Shown one piece after another: positions 18,247 through 28,046 of a stretch of DNA of 43,814 nucleotides. A program made the translations under genes and the position numbers. Source of the DNA: Desulfovibrio sp. (lineage in GTDB: Bacteria > Desulfobacterota > Desulfovibrionia > Desulfovibrionales > Desulfovibrionaceae); assembly GCA_031271265.1 (NCBI GenBank), contig JAISWB010000041.1, positions 1 to 43,814 of the forward strand, written 5' to 3'. The notes below the pieces were generated by a model, which worked only from the letters and a program-made list of their open reading frames with translations, was not told the origin of the DNA and searched no databases. How positions within the stretch are numbered: position 1 is the first letter of the stretch; every line of letters starts with the position of its first letter.

Positions 18247-18303
18247 GGCATACTCCGGTATAGACGCCTCAACGGCGCCGGTTGACACAGGTCCGAACCG
18301 AAA

Positions 18304-18332
18304 TAAATATCCCTTCGGCCGTATCTTGTCAA
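18304..18332 (-). promoter_or_regulatory. Candidate internal promoter of the alpha operon (rpmJ-rpsM-rpsK-rpsD-rpoA-rplQ)
   Basis: On the minus strand a perfect -35 TTGACA (18332-18327) is followed by a 17-base spacer and TATTTA (18309-18304). It lies in the 133-base gap between map and rpmJ, about 58 bases before the rpmJ GTG. The hexamer quality and position support a secondary promoter for the last six genes of the superoperon; the -10 is imperfect. Confidence 0.5.
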
Positions 18333-18379
18333 GTAAAACAGGGTACCCCGGCCACCCGGCAAAAGCGCGGCCGTCCGCT

Positions 18380-19153
18380 TCAGGCCGCCGGCAGACTCAG
18401 GATTTCCGGTCCGTGCGGCAGAACGGCCACGCTGTGCTCGCAATGCGCCGCCGGTTTGCGGTCCTTGGTCACGGCCGTCCAGTTGTCGGACAGCACCTCG
18501 ACTTCCCAGGTGCCCATGGCCAGCATCGGTTCTATGGCCAGCACCATGCCCGCTTTCAGAGGCAGAGGCAGGGAAAGGGGCGAGGTAAAATTGGGTATTT
18601 CCGGTTTTTCGTGCAGGCTCCTGCCCACGCCGTGGCCGACGAAGCGCCGGATCACCGCATAACCGTGCCCTTCGGCGTGCTTCTGCACCGCCGCGCAGAT
18701 ATCGCGCAGGGTATTGCCGGGTTTGGCCTCGGCCACGCCTGCCGCCAGACTTTCCTCCGTAACCCGGATCAGCCTCGCTATGTCCCCGGACACCTCGCCG
18801 ACCCCGACCGTGCGCGCGCAGTCGCTGAAAAAACCCTCGAAAACCACCCCGAAATCTATGCTTACCAGGTCTCCCTCGACAAGCTTGCGCGTTTCGGAAG
18901 GAAAGCCGTGTACCACGACCTCGTTGATCGAGCAGCACAGGGCAAAGGGATACCCGCAATACCCCTGAAAGGCGGGACGTACTTTCCAGGACCGGCACAT
19001 ATCCTGTGCTATTTCCTCGAAGCGCATGGTGGGCACGCCCGGCCTGACGGCAGCGCACACGGCATCCAGTATGTTGCGCCCGATGCGGTTCGCCTCACGC
19101 ATCACTGCGATTTCATTGTCGTTTTTGAGAAAAATCCCACGAAACTTCTTCAC
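18380..19153 (-). CDS. map: Methionine aminopeptidase, type I
   Basis: This 257-residue enzyme removes N-terminal methionine from new proteins. The five metal ligands are visible: Asp in VSIDFGV, Asp in FFSDCART, His in [11 protein letters not shown], Glu in LAIEPML and Glu in [10 protein letters not shown]. The length fits type Ia with no N-terminal extension. The start is GTG at 19153, overlapping the secY stop as GTGA. A secY-map order within the spc region is common in Bacteria. The following 133-base gap contains the predicted alpha-operon promoter. Confidence 0.97.
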   Translation of the reverse strand: MKKFRGIFLKNDNEIAVMREANRIGRNILDAVCAAVRPGVPTMRFEEIAQDMCRSWKVRPAFQGYCGYPFALCCSINEVVVHGFPSETRKLVEGDLVSIDFGVVFEGFFSDCARTVGVGEVSGDIARLIRVTEESLAAGVAEAKPGNTLRDICAAVQKHAEGHGYAVIRRFVGHGVGRSLHEKPEIPNFTSPLSLPLPLKAGMVLAIEPMLAMGTWEVEVLSDNWTAVTKDRKPAAHCEHSVAVLPHGPEILSLPAA

Positions 19154-20466
19154 TGACCGTACCGGCCCTTGATCTTGGCCTTGCCCAACAGACCTTCATA
19201 CTGGCGTGAAATCATGTACGAATTTACCTGGCTCATGAAGTCCATGGCCACGCCGACGACGATGAGCACGCTGGTGCCCCCGAAATAGAAGGGCAGGTTC
19301 AGGTACTGCATCAAAAACTGCGGCAGCAGGCAGACCAGGCTGATATATAGGGCGCCCCACAAGGTAATGCGCGTCAACACGCCGTCGATGTATTCCCTGG
19401 TTTTGTCGCCGGGCCGGATGCCGGGGACGAAGCCGCCCTGTTTTTTCAGGTTTTCCGCGATATCCTTGGGGTCGAAGATGATCGCCGTGTAAAAATAGCA
19501 GAAGAAGATGATCAGCCCGACATACAGGACATTGTACAACACTGTCGAAGGCGAGAACCATCCGGAAAAGTTCCGGAGTATGGGGTTTTGCGACAGATCG
19601 GCGATGGTGGCCGGGAAGACGAGCAGGGAACCGGCGAAAATGGGCGGAATGACGCCTGCGGTGTTCAGGCGCAGAGGCAGATGCGTGCTCTGCCCGCCGT
19701 ACATGCGCCGGCCCTGTTGTCGCTTGGCGTAATGCACCGGGATGCGGCGCTGCGCGCGTTCCACGAAAACCACGGCGAACATGACGCCGAGCATGAGCAC
19801 CCCGACGACCGGCAGCAGGATGTAGGGTATGCCGTCCCCGGCCAGGGAGTATGTCTGGATCAGGGCCGTGGGAATGCCGGCCACGATGCCGGCGAAGATG
19901 ATCAGCGAGATGCCGTTGCCTATGCCCCTGGACGTCATCTGCTCGCCTATCCACATGAGCAGTATGGTACCCGCGGTCACGGTGATGACGGTCACGAAGC
20001 GGAACACGGCGCCGGGGACGGGCACCATGGCCGCGCCGTTCGGGCTCTGCATGCCTTCGAGCATAAAGGCCAGCCCGAGGCCCTGGATCACGGTGATCAG
20101 CACGGTGGCGTAGCGCGTGTACTGGGTGATCTTTTTACGTCCCGCCGCGCCTTCCTCCTTGGCCATGCGCTTGAGGTCGGGGCTCAGCACCTGCATGAGC
20201 TGCATGATGATGGAAGCCGAGATATAGGGCATGACCCCGAGAGTGAAGATGGAAACGTGGCGCAGACCGCCGCCGGAAAACATGTCGAACACGCCGAACA
20301 GCGTGCCCCTGGCCTGCTCGAAAAAAGCGGCCATGGCGGCGGCGTTCACACCCGGCATGGGCACATGGATGCCCACGCGGTAGGCGAGCAGGAGCAGGAA
20401 GGTCCAGCCCAGCTTGCGCCACAGTTCCGGCATGTGCGCCATGTTTTGAATGCCGCGGACGGACAC
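19150..20466 (-). CDS. secY: Protein translocase subunit SecY
   Basis: This 438-residue membrane protein forms the SecYEG channel and has ten predicted transmembrane segments. Family landmarks include the N-terminal WTFLLLLAYRVGIHVPMPGV (transmembrane helix 1 and plug region), SGGGLRHVSIFTLGVMPYISASIIMQL, and the cytoplasmic KKQGGFVPGIRPGDKTREYI. The start is GTG at 20466, three bases after the rplO stop. It is placed between rplO and map, as in many spc operons. Confidence 0.98.
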   Translation of the reverse strand: MSVRGIQNMAHMPELWRKLGWTFLLLLAYRVGIHVPMPGVNAAAMAAFFEQARGTLFGVFDMFSGGGLRHVSIFTLGVMPYISASIIMQLMQVLSPDLKRMAKEEGAAGRKKITQYTRYATVLITVIQGLGLAFMLEGMQSPNGAAMVPVPGAVFRFVTVITVTAGTILLMWIGEQMTSRGIGNGISLIIFAGIVAGIPTALIQTYSLAGDGIPYILLPVVGVLMLGVMFAVVFVERAQRRIPVHYAKRQQGRRMYGGQSTHLPLRLNTAGVIPPIFAGSLLVFPATIADLSQNPILRNFSGWFSPSTVLYNVLYVGLIIFFCYFYTAIIFDPKDIAENLKKQGGFVPGIRPGDKTREYIDGVLTRITLWGALYISLVCLLPQFLMQYLNLPFYFGGTSVLIVVGVAMDFMSQVNSYMISRQYEGLLGKAKIKGRYGQ

Positions 20467-20469
20467 GGC

Positions 20470-20979
20470 CTAGCCTTTCGCCCCGGCCGGAGCGGCTTTG
20501 AACCTGTTGAAGCCGGGCTTGCGTTCCGTTTTCTCTTCCAGCGCCCTTGCAACGCCGCCCGCGGCGGCGATCTTCTGCAGGGCCGAGGCACTGAAGGTAT
20601 GCGCTTCGATGCCGAGGGGCGCGGACAGTTCGCCGTCGCCCAGCACCTTGACCGGGCTGCCCGCGGCGGCCAGACCGCGCGCATAGATGTCCTCCAGGCT
20701 TATTTCCGACGCGCCTTCAAAGCGCGCGGCCAGATCCGCAAGGTTGACCACGCTGTAGCGGTTGCGGAAGGGATGATTCTTGAAGCCGCGCTTGGGCAGC
20801 CGGCGTTGCAGCGGCATCTGCCCGCCTTCAAAGCCGGCCCGCACCCCGCCGCCGGAACGGGCGTTCTGGCCCTTGTTGCCCTTGCCCGCCGTACAGCCCC
20901 AGCCGGACCCGGAACCGCGTCCGACCCGCTTGCGCGCCTTGCGTTCCTCGGGAAAGGGGTACAGATCATGGAGTTCCAT
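20470..20979 (-). CDS. rplO: 50S ribosomal protein L15
   Basis: This is a 169-residue L15. The Gly-rich RNA-binding N-terminus [47 protein letters not shown] is diagnostic. It is about 20 residues longer than E. coli L15, with the extra length at the C-terminus ([17 protein letters not shown]). The ATG overlaps the rpmD TAA by one base (TAATG). Confidence 0.97.
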   Translation of the reverse strand: MELHDLYPFPEERKARKRVGRGSGSGWGCTAGKGNKGQNARSGGGVRAGFEGGQMPLQRRLPKRGFKNHPFRNRYSVVNLADLAARFEGASEISLEDIYARGLAAAGSPVKVLGDGELSAPLGIEAHTFSASALQKIAAAGGVARALEEKTERKPGFNRFKAAPAGAKG

Positions 20980-21149
20980 TATTCCACCACCTTGAGCATG
21001 TGCCGCACCAGAGCAATCATGCCGCGCGCGGACGCATCGTCCTTGAGTTCCTTTTCCTGGTGCATGCGGCGCAACCCGAGGGCGGCCAGTATTTTACGCT
21101 GCTTGGGGGTACCGCGGATACCGCTGCGGATAAGTTTGACCTTGAGCAC
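20979..21149 (-). CDS. rpmD: 50S ribosomal protein L30, GTG start
   Basis: This 56-residue gene reads [20 protein letters not shown] and ends MLKVVE. The pattern KVKLIRSxI-x5-Q-x4-LGLRRMHQ is the L30 signature. The GTG at 21149 is chosen over a GTG four codons upstream because TAGGTG lies about eight bases before it and the protein then starts at the L30 beta-strand. It sits between rpsE and rplO with almost no spacing. Confidence 0.95.
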   Translation of the reverse strand: MLKVKLIRSGIRGTPKQRKILAALGLRRMHQEKELKDDASARGMIALVRHMLKVVE

Positions 21150-21158
21150 GGCGAACAC

Positions 21159-21650
21159 CTACTTGCGCGGGGTAGAGAGTTTTTTCCCGCGCATTTCGCC
21201 GACGTCGTCGGCGCCGCGCAAGGAAGCCAGACCCTGCACCGTGGCCCGCAGCACGTTGTGCGGGTTGTTGGTGCCGATGGCCTTGGACAGCACGTCGGAA
21301 ATGCCGACAGCCTCCATAACGGCGCGCACCGCCCCGCCCGCGATAATGCCCGTACCGCGCGACGCCGGTTTGAGCATCACCCGGCCGGCGCCGTAGGTGC
21401 CGAGTACTTCATAGGGCAGGGTGCCTTCGACAAGGGGCACCCGGATCATGGATTTCTTGGCCCGTTCCGTGGCCTTGCGCAACGCTTCCGGCACTTCCTG
21501 GGCCTTGCCGAGCCCGAAGCCGACGGAGCCTCTTCCGTCGCCGACCACCACCAGAGCGGAGAAGGAAAATCTGCGGCCGCCCTTGACCACCTTCGCAACG
21601 CGGTTCAGAGAAACAACTTTCTCGACCACTACGACTTCGTTCTGTTCCAT
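21159..21650 (-). CDS. rpsE: 30S ribosomal protein S5
   Basis: The 163-residue product begins [20 protein letters not shown] and contains [28 protein letters not shown], the double-stranded RNA binding part of S5. The C-terminal half carries [23 protein letters not shown]5 contributes to decoding accuracy and the mRNA entry channel. The frame is open for 46 codons upstream, but those belong to antisense of rplR; ATG 21650 fits the family. Confidence 0.98.
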   Translation of the reverse strand: MEQNEVVVVEKVVSLNRVAKVVKGGRRFSFSALVVVGDGRGSVGFGLGKAQEVPEALRKATERAKKSMIRVPLVEGTLPYEVLGTYGAGRVMLKPASRGTGIIAGGAVRAVMEAVGISDVLSKAIGTNNPHNVLRATVQGLASLRGADDVGEMRGKKLSTPRK

Positions 21651-21666
21651 GTGCTGCCTTACCGGA

Positions 21667-22032
21667 TTAAAATTCCAGGCCCGCTGCGCGCGCCCCGTCG
21701 GCCACGGCCTTGATGCGCCCGTGGTACAGATAACCGTTGCGGTCGAAGACGACACGCGCAATGTTCTTTTCCCCGGCCAGCCGGGCAATTTCCCTGCCTA
21801 CCAGTTCTCCCCCGGCCCTTGTGCAGCGGGCGTCCTCGACGCCGTTCCGGCGCAGGGTCAGGGTGGACGCCGCAGCCAGAGTGCTGCCCGGCCCGTCGTC
21901 CACAAGCTGGGCGTAGATATGCAGATTGGAGCGGAAAACGACAAGACGCGGACGCTCGGCCGTTCCGGAAATTTTTTTGCGGATGCGGACCTTGCGCTTC
22001 CTGCGCGCCGTTTCTTTGGAAACAACAGCCAT
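21667..22032 (-). CDS. rplR: 50S ribosomal protein L18
   Basis: The 121-residue product has the basic N-terminus [25 protein letters not shown] and the conserved [15 protein letters not shown] and [28 protein letters not shown] of L18, which binds 5S rRNA. It follows rplF after 11 bases. Confidence 0.98.
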   Translation of the reverse strand: MAVVSKETARRKRKVRIRKKISGTAERPRLVVFRSNLHIYAQLVDDGPGSTLAAASTLTLRRNGVEDARCTRAGGELVGREIARLAGEKNIARVVFDRNGYLYHGRIKAVADGARAAGLEF

Positions 22033-22043
22033 TGCTCACCTGC

Positions 22044-22583
22044 CTATTTCTTGCTGCCGGACTTTCCGACCTTGCGGCGGACCACTTCGTTCTCGTAACG
22101 AATGCCCTTGCCTTTGTATGGTTCGGGCTTGCGCAGGCGCCGGATGCGCGCCGCAAGTTCGCCGACCTGTTCCTTGCTGATGCCGGAAAGCGTGAGTTTC
22201 TGCCCTTCGACCTTGGCCTCAATGCCCTCGGGCAGATCCACCGGCACGGGATGGGAAAAACCGAGGGCCAGTTCCACCGTCCGGCCTTTGACCGCAACCC
22301 TGTAACCAACGCCGATGACCTCCAGGGTTTTGGAAAACCCCTTGTCCACGCCTTCAACGCAGTTCGCAAGCAGGGTGCGGCGCAGCCCGTGCCGTGCGCG
22401 CGCCGTGCGCGAATCGTCCTTGCGCGCGATCAGCACCTCGCCGTCCCGAAACTCATAGCTCAGGTATTCGTCCATCGGGGTTTCCAGGCTGCCTTTCGGA
22501 CCCCGGACCCGGATGACGCCGTCCTGCGGCGTGACTTCGACGCCTTTGGGCAGGGGAACCGGTTTTTTTCCTATTCTGGACAT
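22044..22583 (-). CDS. rplF: 50S ribosomal protein L6
   Basis: The 179-residue product begins [17 protein letters not shown], the invariant L6 start, and contains the C-terminal [30 protein letters not shown] motif that contacts the sarcin-ricin region. AGGGA precedes ATG 22583; eight extra upstream codons are not needed. It lies ten bases after rpsH. Confidence 0.98.
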   Translation of the reverse strand: MSRIGKKPVPLPKGVEVTPQDGVIRVRGPKGSLETPMDEYLSYEFRDGEVLIARKDDSRTARARHGLRRTLLANCVEGVDKGFSKTLEVIGVGYRVAVKGRTVELALGFSHPVPVDLPEGIEAKVEGQKLTLSGISKEQVGELAARIRRLRKPEPYKGKGIRYENEVVRRKVGKSGSKK

Positions 22584-22593
22584 TTTCGCATCC

Positions 22594-22974
22594 CTACCAT
22601 ATTTCACACAAAAGTTCGCCCCCGACGCGCCGTTCGGCGGCGCTCGCTCCGTCGAGCACGCCTTGCGACGTGGACACGATGCAGATGCCGAGGCCGTTCT
22701 GTACGCGGGGAATCCCGGAAGAGCCGACGTAAACGCGCCGGCCCGGCTTGCTTATCCGCTTGAGGCCGCGGATGGCGGGTTTGCCTCCGTAATGCTTGAG
22801 AGCTATGACGATGTTTCCGTCTTCCTCACGGACTCCGTCGACGTAACCTTCCTGCTTCAGGATGCCGGCAAGGGCCCTTTTCATCTTCGAGCCGGGCACA
22901 CTCACTTCCTTATGCAGGGCCAAGTGCGCGTTGCGGATACGCGTCAGCATATCGGCAATGGGATCGGTCAACAT
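22594..22974 (-). CDS. rpsH: 30S ribosomal protein S8
   Basis: The 126-residue product begins MLTDPIADMLTRIRNAH and ends with GICIVSTSQGVLDGASAAERRVGGELLCEIW, matching S8, a primary 16S rRNA binder and, in E. coli, the spc-operon regulator. The distance from rpsN is 24 bases. Confidence 0.98.
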   Translation of the reverse strand: MLTDPIADMLTRIRNAHLALHKEVSVPGSKMKRALAGILKQEGYVDGVREEDGNIVIALKHYGGKPAIRGLKRISKPGRRVYVGSSGIPRVQNGLGICIVSTSQGVLDGASAAERRVGGELLCEIW

Positions 22975-22998
22975 GCAACACTCCTTGAAAACAGCCGC

Positions 22999-23184
22999 TT
23001 ACCAGCTTGATTTGCGCACGCCGGGAAGCTCGCCGCGCAACGACATGTTTCTGAAACAAATGCGGCAAAGCCCGAATTTGCGCATGTATGCGCGCGGCCG
23101 ACCGCAAATCGGGCACCTGTTGTAGCCGCGGGAACTGAACTTGGGCCTGCGCGCGGCTTTCACCTCAAGGGATGTACGGGACAA
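22999..23184 (-). CDS. rpsN: 30S ribosomal protein S14, zinc (C+) type
   Basis: This 61-residue protein is the short zinc-binding S14. CPIC and CRIC form the ribbon ([26 protein letters not shown]), and it ends [11 protein letters not shown]. The start codon is TTG at 23184, behind AAGGAG; a nearby ATG is out of frame. Normal position between rplE and rpsH. Confidence 0.96.
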   Translation of the reverse strand: MSRTSLEVKAARRPKFSSRGYNRCPICGRPRAYMRKFGLCRICFRNMSLRGELPGVRKSSW

Positions 23185-23243
23185 GGCATGTTCTCCTTAT
23201 TCGCTTTGCACGGTAAAACTGCTTCCGGGCGGTTTCGCGCGGC

Positions 23244-23783
23244 TCATTTTCTGAAAGGCATCCCCAATTGTTCCAGAAGCTGTTTGCCTTCCTTGTCTGA
23301 AGCCGCGGTGGTGACAATGGTGATGTTCATTCCCTTGGGGTTGTCCACACGGTCTATCTCCAGCTCCGGAAAAATGGTGTGTTCCTTGATGCCCAGGGTA
23401 AAGTTGCCGCGGCCGTCAAAGCCCCTGTCCGGAATGCCGCGGAAGTCGCGTACGCGGGGCAGGGCGAAATTGAGCAGCTTGTCGAGAAAATCCCACATCT
23501 TGGGCCCGCGCAGGGTGACGCGGCAGCCGATGGGCATGCCTTCGCGCAGCTTGAAAGCGGCTATGGATTTGCGGGCGCGGGTGACGATGGCCTTCTGCCC
23601 GGCTATGGCCGTGAGTTCCGCCACTGCTTCTTCCATCAGCTTGTTGTTCTGGGAAGCGGCGCCCAGGCCTATGTTCAGGGCAACCTTCTCTATGCCGGGG
23701 ATCTGCATCACGCTCTTGTAACCGAATTCTTTCTGCAGTCCCGGCGCTATCCTGTCGCGGTATTCTTTTTCAAGGCGCGTCAT
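23244..23783 (-). CDS. rplE: 50S ribosomal protein L5
   Basis: The 179-residue L5 shows [35 protein letters not shown] and [29 protein letters not shown], all typical of this 5S rRNA binding protein of the central protuberance. The ATG overlaps the rplX stop by four bases (ATGA). Confidence 0.98.
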   Translation of the reverse strand: MTRLEKEYRDRIAPGLQKEFGYKSVMQIPGIEKVALNIGLGAASQNNKLMEEAVAELTAIAGQKAIVTRARKSIAAFKLREGMPIGCRVTLRGPKMWDFLDKLLNFALPRVRDFRGIPDRGFDGRGNFTLGIKEHTIFPELEIDRVDNPKGMNITIVTTAASDKEGKQLLEQLGMPFRK

Positions 23784-24142
23784 TTTTTCTTACCACCCTG
23801 AGCCAGTATTTCGTTGCATTTTTTGCAGAAGCGCACCCGTTTGCGTTCGCTTTTGCCGTCCCTGGTCTCCTCCAGGTAGCGGTAGCCCACGCGCGTAGTG
23901 TTGTTGCAGACCGGGCACCGAAGCATGACATTGGACACGTGCAGGGGCATTTCCTTCTCAATGCGGCCGCCGGCCTGCTGAACCTGGGGATTCGGCTTGA
24001 TGTGGCGCACGGCGATATTCACTTTTTCCACCAGAACGCGGTCTTTTTTGTGCAATACTTTGAGGACTCGGCCGACTTTGCCTTTGTCCCTGCCGGCGAC
24101 GACCTGCACCACGTCGTCCGTATGGATGCGGAATTGTTTCAT
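23780..24142 (-). CDS. rplX: 50S ribosomal protein L24 with zinc ribbon
   Basis: This is a 120-residue L24 with an N-terminal KOW motif ([22 protein letters not shown]) and [14 protein letters not shown]. The C-terminal half carries CPVC and CKKC separated by a beta-hairpin, forming a zinc-ribbon that E. coli L24 lacks but some other bacterial L24 proteins have. L24 is an assembly initiator on 23S rRNA. It follows rplN by ten bases. Confidence 0.97.
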   Translation of the reverse strand: MKQFRIHTDDVVQVVAGRDKGKVGRVLKVLHKKDRVLVEKVNIAVRHIKPNPQVQQAGGRIEKEMPLHVSNVMLRCPVCNNTTRVGYRYLEETRDGKSERKRVRFCKKCNEILAQGGKKK

Positions 24143-24152
24143 GGCGGCGCTC

Positions 24153-24521
24153 CTATAACACCTCGGGGGCCAGGGAGACGATTTTCATAAAATTTTTGGC
24201 GCGCAGTTCGCGGGCCACGGGCCCGAAGATGCGCGTGCCTATGGGTTCGCCTTGCTTGGTCAGCAATACGGCGGCGTTGGTGTCGAATTTGATGTAGGAA
24301 CCGTCCATACGGCGCAGTTCCTTGGCGGTGCGCACCACCACGGCCTGCATGACTTCCCCTTTCTTCACCTTGCTGTGCGGCATGGCATCCTTGACCGAAA
24401 CCACGATGATGTCTCCGACCGATGCGTAGCGGCGTTTGGAGCCGCCCAGTACCTTGATGCAGGCAACGCTTTTCGCGCCCGAATTGTCGGCGACTTCCAG
24501 GGAAGATTCAACCTGTATCAT
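24153..24521 (-). CDS. rplN: 50S ribosomal protein L14
   Basis: The 122-residue product begins [37 protein letters not shown], the highly conserved L14 start, and ends with [19 protein letters not shown]14 forms an inter-subunit bridge. It is 61 bases downstream of rpsQ. Confidence 0.98.
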   Translation of the reverse strand: MIQVESSLEVADNSGAKSVACIKVLGGSKRRYASVGDIIVVSVKDAMPHSKVKKGEVMQAVVVRTAKELRRMDGSYIKFDTNAAVLLTKQGEPIGTRIFGPVARELRAKNFMKIVSLAPEVL

Positions 24522-24582
24522 GAACGGGACTCCTTAATGCCGGTTTACCGTTACAACCGTATTCGCGCAATGCCGCGCGGAG

Positions 24583-24849
24583 TTACACGGCCTTTTCCAG
24601 AACGGAAACAAGGTGCCAGCGCTTGTTGCGGGACAGGGGGCGATATTCGATGATTTTCACCTTGTCGCCCATGCCGCATGCGTTGTCGGGGTCATGCGCC
24701 GTGAATTTTTTGTGCCGGCGAATGAATTTTTTCAGCAAGGGGTGGCGGACCAAGGTCTCGACGCGCACGACGATGGTCTTGTCGTTTTTGTTGCTGACCA
24801 CCGTGCCCACCAGGGAGCGGCCCTTTTTGTGTTCAAGATGCGCGTTCAT
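24583..24849 (-). CDS. rpsQ: 30S ribosomal protein S17
   Basis: The 88-residue product contains the OB-fold residues [31 protein letters not shown] and the conserved [22 protein letters not shown]. The ATG lies inside the end of rpmC, with a 17-base overlap, so coupling is tight. Confidence 0.98.
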   Translation of the reverse strand: MNAHLEHKKGRSLVGTVVSNKNDKTIVVRVETLVRHPLLKKFIRRHKKFTAHDPDNACGMGDKVKIIEYRPLSRNKRWHLVSVLEKAV

Positions 24850-25204
24850 CGTGCGACACCGTTTCCTTTTGCCTGATGATCGTCAGTATGCGGGCGATGC
24901 GCCTGCGCAGCCGGCCGGGTTGCGCGGTATCTTCCAGTTGTCCCGTTGCCCTGCGGAAGCGCAGGCGGAAAAGTTCCTTGCGCGCATCGCTCAGGCGCGT
25001 CTGCAGTTCCCCGTCGCTCAGTTTTTCAAACTCGCGCGCGGCGCGCCCGGCGACTTTTTTGCGGGCAAGGTCGATGCTGAGGTTGCAGCGCTTGGCTTCG
25101 CGCGCAACGGCGTGCCCTTTGCCGGGGGTGCGGACGGGACCGCGGACCTTGTTTGCGGCGCGCCAGGCTTCGCGTTTTTTGCTTTTGTGCGGCGCCCTGC
25201 TCAT
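24833..25204 (-). CDS. rpmC: 50S ribosomal protein L29 with a basic N-terminal extension
   Basis: The C-terminal 65 residues or so ([24 protein letters not shown] ... [15 protein letters not shown]) are a standard L29. L29 is normally 60-70 residues, but this product is 123 residues because a Lys/Arg-rich segment of about 55 residues precedes the core. The ATG at 25204 overlaps the rplP stop (ATGA), a typical coupled start. I found no in-frame ATG, GTG or TTG between it and the L29 core, so the extension appears to be translated. Being basic and without obvious fold, it may bind rRNA near the exit tunnel, where L29 helps dock SRP and trigger factor; that is inference. Confidence 0.9.
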   Translation of the reverse strand: MSRAPHKSKKREAWRAANKVRGPVRTPGKGHAVAREAKRCNLSIDLARKKVAGRAAREFEKLSDGELQTRLSDARKELFRLRFRRATGQLEDTAQPGRLRRRIARILTIIRQKETVSHDERAS

Positions 25205-25617
25205 GCGAAGCCCTCCCTGGCGACAATACGCGTCTTGACGGGCAGCTTGTGCGCCGCGCGGGTCAGCGCCTCGCGTGCCAGTTCAAGGGATACGCCCTTC
25301 AATTCGTAGAGGACGCGTCCGGGCTTCACGGCCGCGTACCAGCCCGCCTGCGCGCCTTTACCCTTGCCCATGCGCACTTCAAGCGGCTTCGAGGTGTAGG
25401 AGCGGTCCGGGAAAACGCGGATCCAGACCTTGCCGCCGCGTCGGATGTGGCGCATCATGGCGATGCGCGCGGCTTCTATCTGCTGGCTGGTCAGCTTGCC
25501 GTGTTCCAGGGCCTTCAGGCCGACGTCGCCGAAGGCCACGTCCGCCCCGCGCGTGGCGGGGCCTTTGATGCGGCCTTTCTGCAGCTTGCGGAACTTGGTT
25601 CTTTTGGGACTAAGCAT
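25201..25617 (-). CDS. rplP: 50S ribosomal protein L16
   Basis: The 138-residue product starts [24 protein letters not shown] and contains [27 protein letters not shown], the signature of L16, which lies close to the peptidyl-transferase and A-site regions. Its start is inside the end of rpsC, with an 8-base overlap, so the additional upstream open frame is antisense noise. Confidence 0.98.
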   Translation of the reverse strand: MLSPKRTKFRKLQKGRIKGPATRGADVAFGDVGLKALEHGKLTSQQIEAARIAMMRHIRRGGKVWIRVFPDRSYTSKPLEVRMGKGKGAQAGWYAAVKPGRVLYELKGVSLELAREALTRAAHKLPVKTRIVAREGFA

Positions 25618-26257
25618 TGCCGAATACCTCGTGGTCCAGTATTTCCCCCTTGAAGACCCAGACCTTGACGCCGATGATGCCGTAGGTGGTTTTGGCCTCG
25701 GCATATCCGTAATCAATGTCCGCCCGCAGCGTCTGCAGGGGCACGCGCCCGTCGCGATACCACTCGCTGCGGGCGATTTCCGCGCCGGCCAGCCGGCCGG
25801 CGCAGCCGATTTTTATACCTTCGGCCCCGAATTTGCGGGCCATGGAAACCGTGCGCTTCATGGCGCGGCGGAAGGCCACGCGCCGCTCAAGCTGCTGCGC
25901 CACACCCTCGGCAACAAGCTGGGCTTCTATTTCCGGGCGGCGGATTTCATTCACTTCTATGGTGAAGTCGCGTCCGAAGCGTTTGCGCAAATCCATGCGC
26001 AGCTTTTCTATTTCCACGCCCTTGCGCCCGATCACGATGCCGGGACGCGCCGTGGAGAGGATAAGCCGCGCCTTGTCGCCCGGCCGCTCTATTTCTATGC
26101 GCGCCAGCCCCGAGGCGTACAGGAGCTTTTTTACATACTCGCGGATCTTGTGATCTTCCAGCACGTAGGCCGGATACTCCTTTTTGCTGTACCAGCGGGA
26201 CTGCCAGTTCTTGTTGTAACCGAGCCTGAAACCGAAGGGATTGACTTTCTGACCCAT
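25610..26257 (-). CDS. rpsC: 30S ribosomal protein S3
   Basis: The 215-residue product begins [23 protein letters not shown] and contains the KH-domain [18 protein letters not shown] and the C-terminal [35 protein letters not shown]3 forms part of the mRNA entry helicase centre. ATG 26257 matches the family start; it is ten bases after rplV. Confidence 0.98.
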   Translation of the reverse strand: MGQKVNPFGFRLGYNKNWQSRWYSKKEYPAYVLEDHKIREYVKKLLYASGLARIEIERPGDKARLILSTARPGIVIGRKGVEIEKLRMDLRKRFGRDFTIEVNEIRRPEIEAQLVAEGVAQQLERRVAFRRAMKRTVSMARKFGAEGIKIGCAGRLAGAEIARSEWYRDGRVPLQTLRADIDYGYAEAKTTYGIIGVKVWVFKGEILDHEVFGNA

Positions 26258-26267
26258 GATGACGTTC

Positions 26268-26600
26268 CTAGTACTCGGCAAGAATGACGGTTATATGGCT
26301 GGTGCGTTTCTTTATGGACGTCGCACGCCCTTGCGCGCGCGGCATGAAACGCTTCCAGCTCGGTCCTTCGTCGATGATGATGCGCCGGACCACCAGCGTG
26401 TCCGGGTCGAGGGACGTTTCGGCCGCGCTGTTGGCCAGGGCCGAATACATGACCTTGCGCAGTATGCCTGCGGCTTTCTGCGGCATGAAGCGCAGGATGT
26501 CCAGCGCCCTCGACGCCTCCAGGCCGATCACGTTCGCGGCCGTCAGCCTGGCCTTGCGCGGTGAAAGACGCACGGCTTTCAATGTTGCACTGACTTGCAT
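26268..26600 (-). CDS. rplV: 50S ribosomal protein L22
   Basis: The 110-residue product has [22 protein letters not shown] and the beta-hairpin end [29 protein letters not shown], which reaches the exit tunnel constriction in known ribosomes. It sits between rpsS and rpsC with spacings of nine and ten bases. Confidence 0.98.
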   Translation of the reverse strand: MQVSATLKAVRLSPRKARLTAANVIGLEASRALDILRFMPQKAAGILRKVMYSALANSAAETSLDPDTLVVRRIIIDEGPSWKRFMPRAQGRATSIKKRTSHITVILAEY

Positions 26601-26609
26601 ACCGTCAAC

Positions 26610-26894
26610 CTACTTTTTGGCTGCCTTGGCCTTCCGGTCGCCGGAATGGCCGTGAAAGACGCGCGTGGCGGAAAATTCCCCGAGTTTGTGGCCGACCATG
26701 TTTTCCGTGACGAACACGGGTATGAATTTCCTGCCGTTGTGCACGGCAAAGGTCAGTCCCACCATTTCGGGCAGCACGGTGGAACGGCGCGACCAGGTCT
26801 TGATCACGCGGCGGTCGTTGCCGGCATTGGCGGTTTCGACCTTGCGCAGCAGGTGGCCGTCGATGAACGGCCCTTTTTTCAGCGATCTCGGCAT
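26610..26894 (-). CDS. rpsS: 30S ribosomal protein S19
   Basis: The 94-residue product begins [20 protein letters not shown] and contains [45 protein letters not shown], the standard S19 sequence. It is 15 bases after rplB. Confidence 0.98.
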   Translation of the reverse strand: MPRSLKKGPFIDGHLLRKVETANAGNDRRVIKTWSRRSTVLPEMVGLTFAVHNGRKFIPVFVTENMVGHKLGEFSATRVFHGHSGDRKAKAAKK

Positions 26895-26909
26895 CTCGGC
26901 ACTCCAGAC

Positions 26910-27734
26910 TTACTTCCGGCGATTGATGATGAGCTTGGACGAGGATTTTTTGCGGTCGCGCGTTTTGTATCCCTTGGTAGGCACGCCCCAGGGGCTGACC
27001 GGGTGCCGGCCGCCCGAGCTTCTGCCTTCGCCCCCGCCGAGGGGGTGGTCCACGGGATTCATGGCCACGCCGCGGACCTTGGGCCGGCGGCCCAGCAGGC
27101 GGTTGCGGCCCGCTTTGCCGAGGGAAATGTTTTCATGCTGGATGTTGCCCACCTGGCCTACGGAGGCATACCCGGCCGAGAGCACCTTGCGCACTTCGCC
27201 CGAGGGCATGCGCAGGGTGACGTATTTGCCTTCCCTGGCCACGACCTGAGCGTAGGTGCCGGCGCTGCGGCAGAACACGCCGCCGCGGCCGGGGTGCAGT
27301 TCTATGTTGTGGACCAGGGTTCCCACGGGGATTTTCACCAGGGGAAGGGCGTTGCCCGGCTTGATGTCCGCGCCCGTTCCGGCGACGACGGCATCGCCGA
27401 CGTTCAGGCCGACCGGGGCGATGATGTAGCGTTTTTCCCCGTCCGCGTAGCGCAGCAGGGCAATGCGCGCCGAGCGGTTGGGGTCGTACTCGATGCTCGC
27501 CACGGTCGCCGCGATGTCCGTCTTGTCGCGCCTGAAGTCTATGATGCGGTACAGACGCTTGTGCCCGCCCCCGCGCCTGCGGCTGGTGATGCGCCCATTG
27601 TTGTTCCTTCCCGCCTTTTTGCGCAGACCGACGGTCAGTGACTTTTCCGGCCGCGCGGCGTTTATTTCCTCAAAATCGGAAACGGTTTGAAAGCGCCTGC
27701 CCGGCGAGGTCGGTTTCAAAGTGCGTATGGCCAT
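26910..27734 (-). CDS. rplB: 50S ribosomal protein L2
   Basis: This is a 274-residue L2 of normal length. N-terminal [18 protein letters not shown], central [23 protein letters not shown] and C-terminal [30 protein letters not shown] are diagnostic; the last includes the conserved histidine region near the peptidyl-transferase centre. It starts one base after the rplW stop. Confidence 0.98.
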   Translation of the reverse strand: MAIRTLKPTSPGRRFQTVSDFEEINAARPEKSLTVGLRKKAGRNNNGRITSRRRGGGHKRLYRIIDFRRDKTDIAATVASIEYDPNRSARIALLRYADGEKRYIIAPVGLNVGDAVVAGTGADIKPGNALPLVKIPVGTLVHNIELHPGRGGVFCRSAGTYAQVVAREGKYVTLRMPSGEVRKVLSAGYASVGQVGNIQHENISLGKAGRNRLLGRRPKVRGVAMNPVDHPLGGGEGRSSGGRHPVSPWGVPTKGYKTRDRKKSSSKLIINRRK

Positions 27735-27735
27735 T

Positions 27736-28035
27736 TCACACTCCCTCGAAAAACTCTATCTTGTCGCCCGGCGACAGGGTCACATAGGCCTTTTTGCTGC
27801 CGGGGACGCGACCCTTGCGGCGCGAGCGCCCGCGGGTAAACACGCGGTCCAGGGGTTTTTTCACCACGATGTTCACCGCCTTGACCGTGACCGAAAAGGC
27901 TTCTTCAACCGCTTTTTTCACCTGGAGCTTGTCGGCGTCGCGGTGTACATAAAAGGCCACCTGCCCGGCTTTTTCCTTGAGGAAGGTGCCTTTTTCGGAA
28001 ATGAGCGGTTTGATGAGAATCTGCGTGTACTCCAT
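27736..28035 (-). CDS. rplW: 50S ribosomal protein L23
   Basis: The 99-residue product begins [21 protein letters not shown] and contains [29 protein letters not shown], the L23 fold that forms the chaperone and SRP docking site at the tunnel exit. The frame stays open far upstream, but ATG 28035 matches the family start and lies 11 bases after rplD. Confidence 0.97.
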   Translation of the reverse strand: MEYTQILIKPLISEKGTFLKEKAGQVAFYVHRDADKLQVKKAVEEAFSVTVKAVNIVVKKPLDRVFTRGRSRRKGRVPGSKKAYVTLSPGDKIEFFEGV

Positions 28036-28046
28036 GACCGGCTTCC

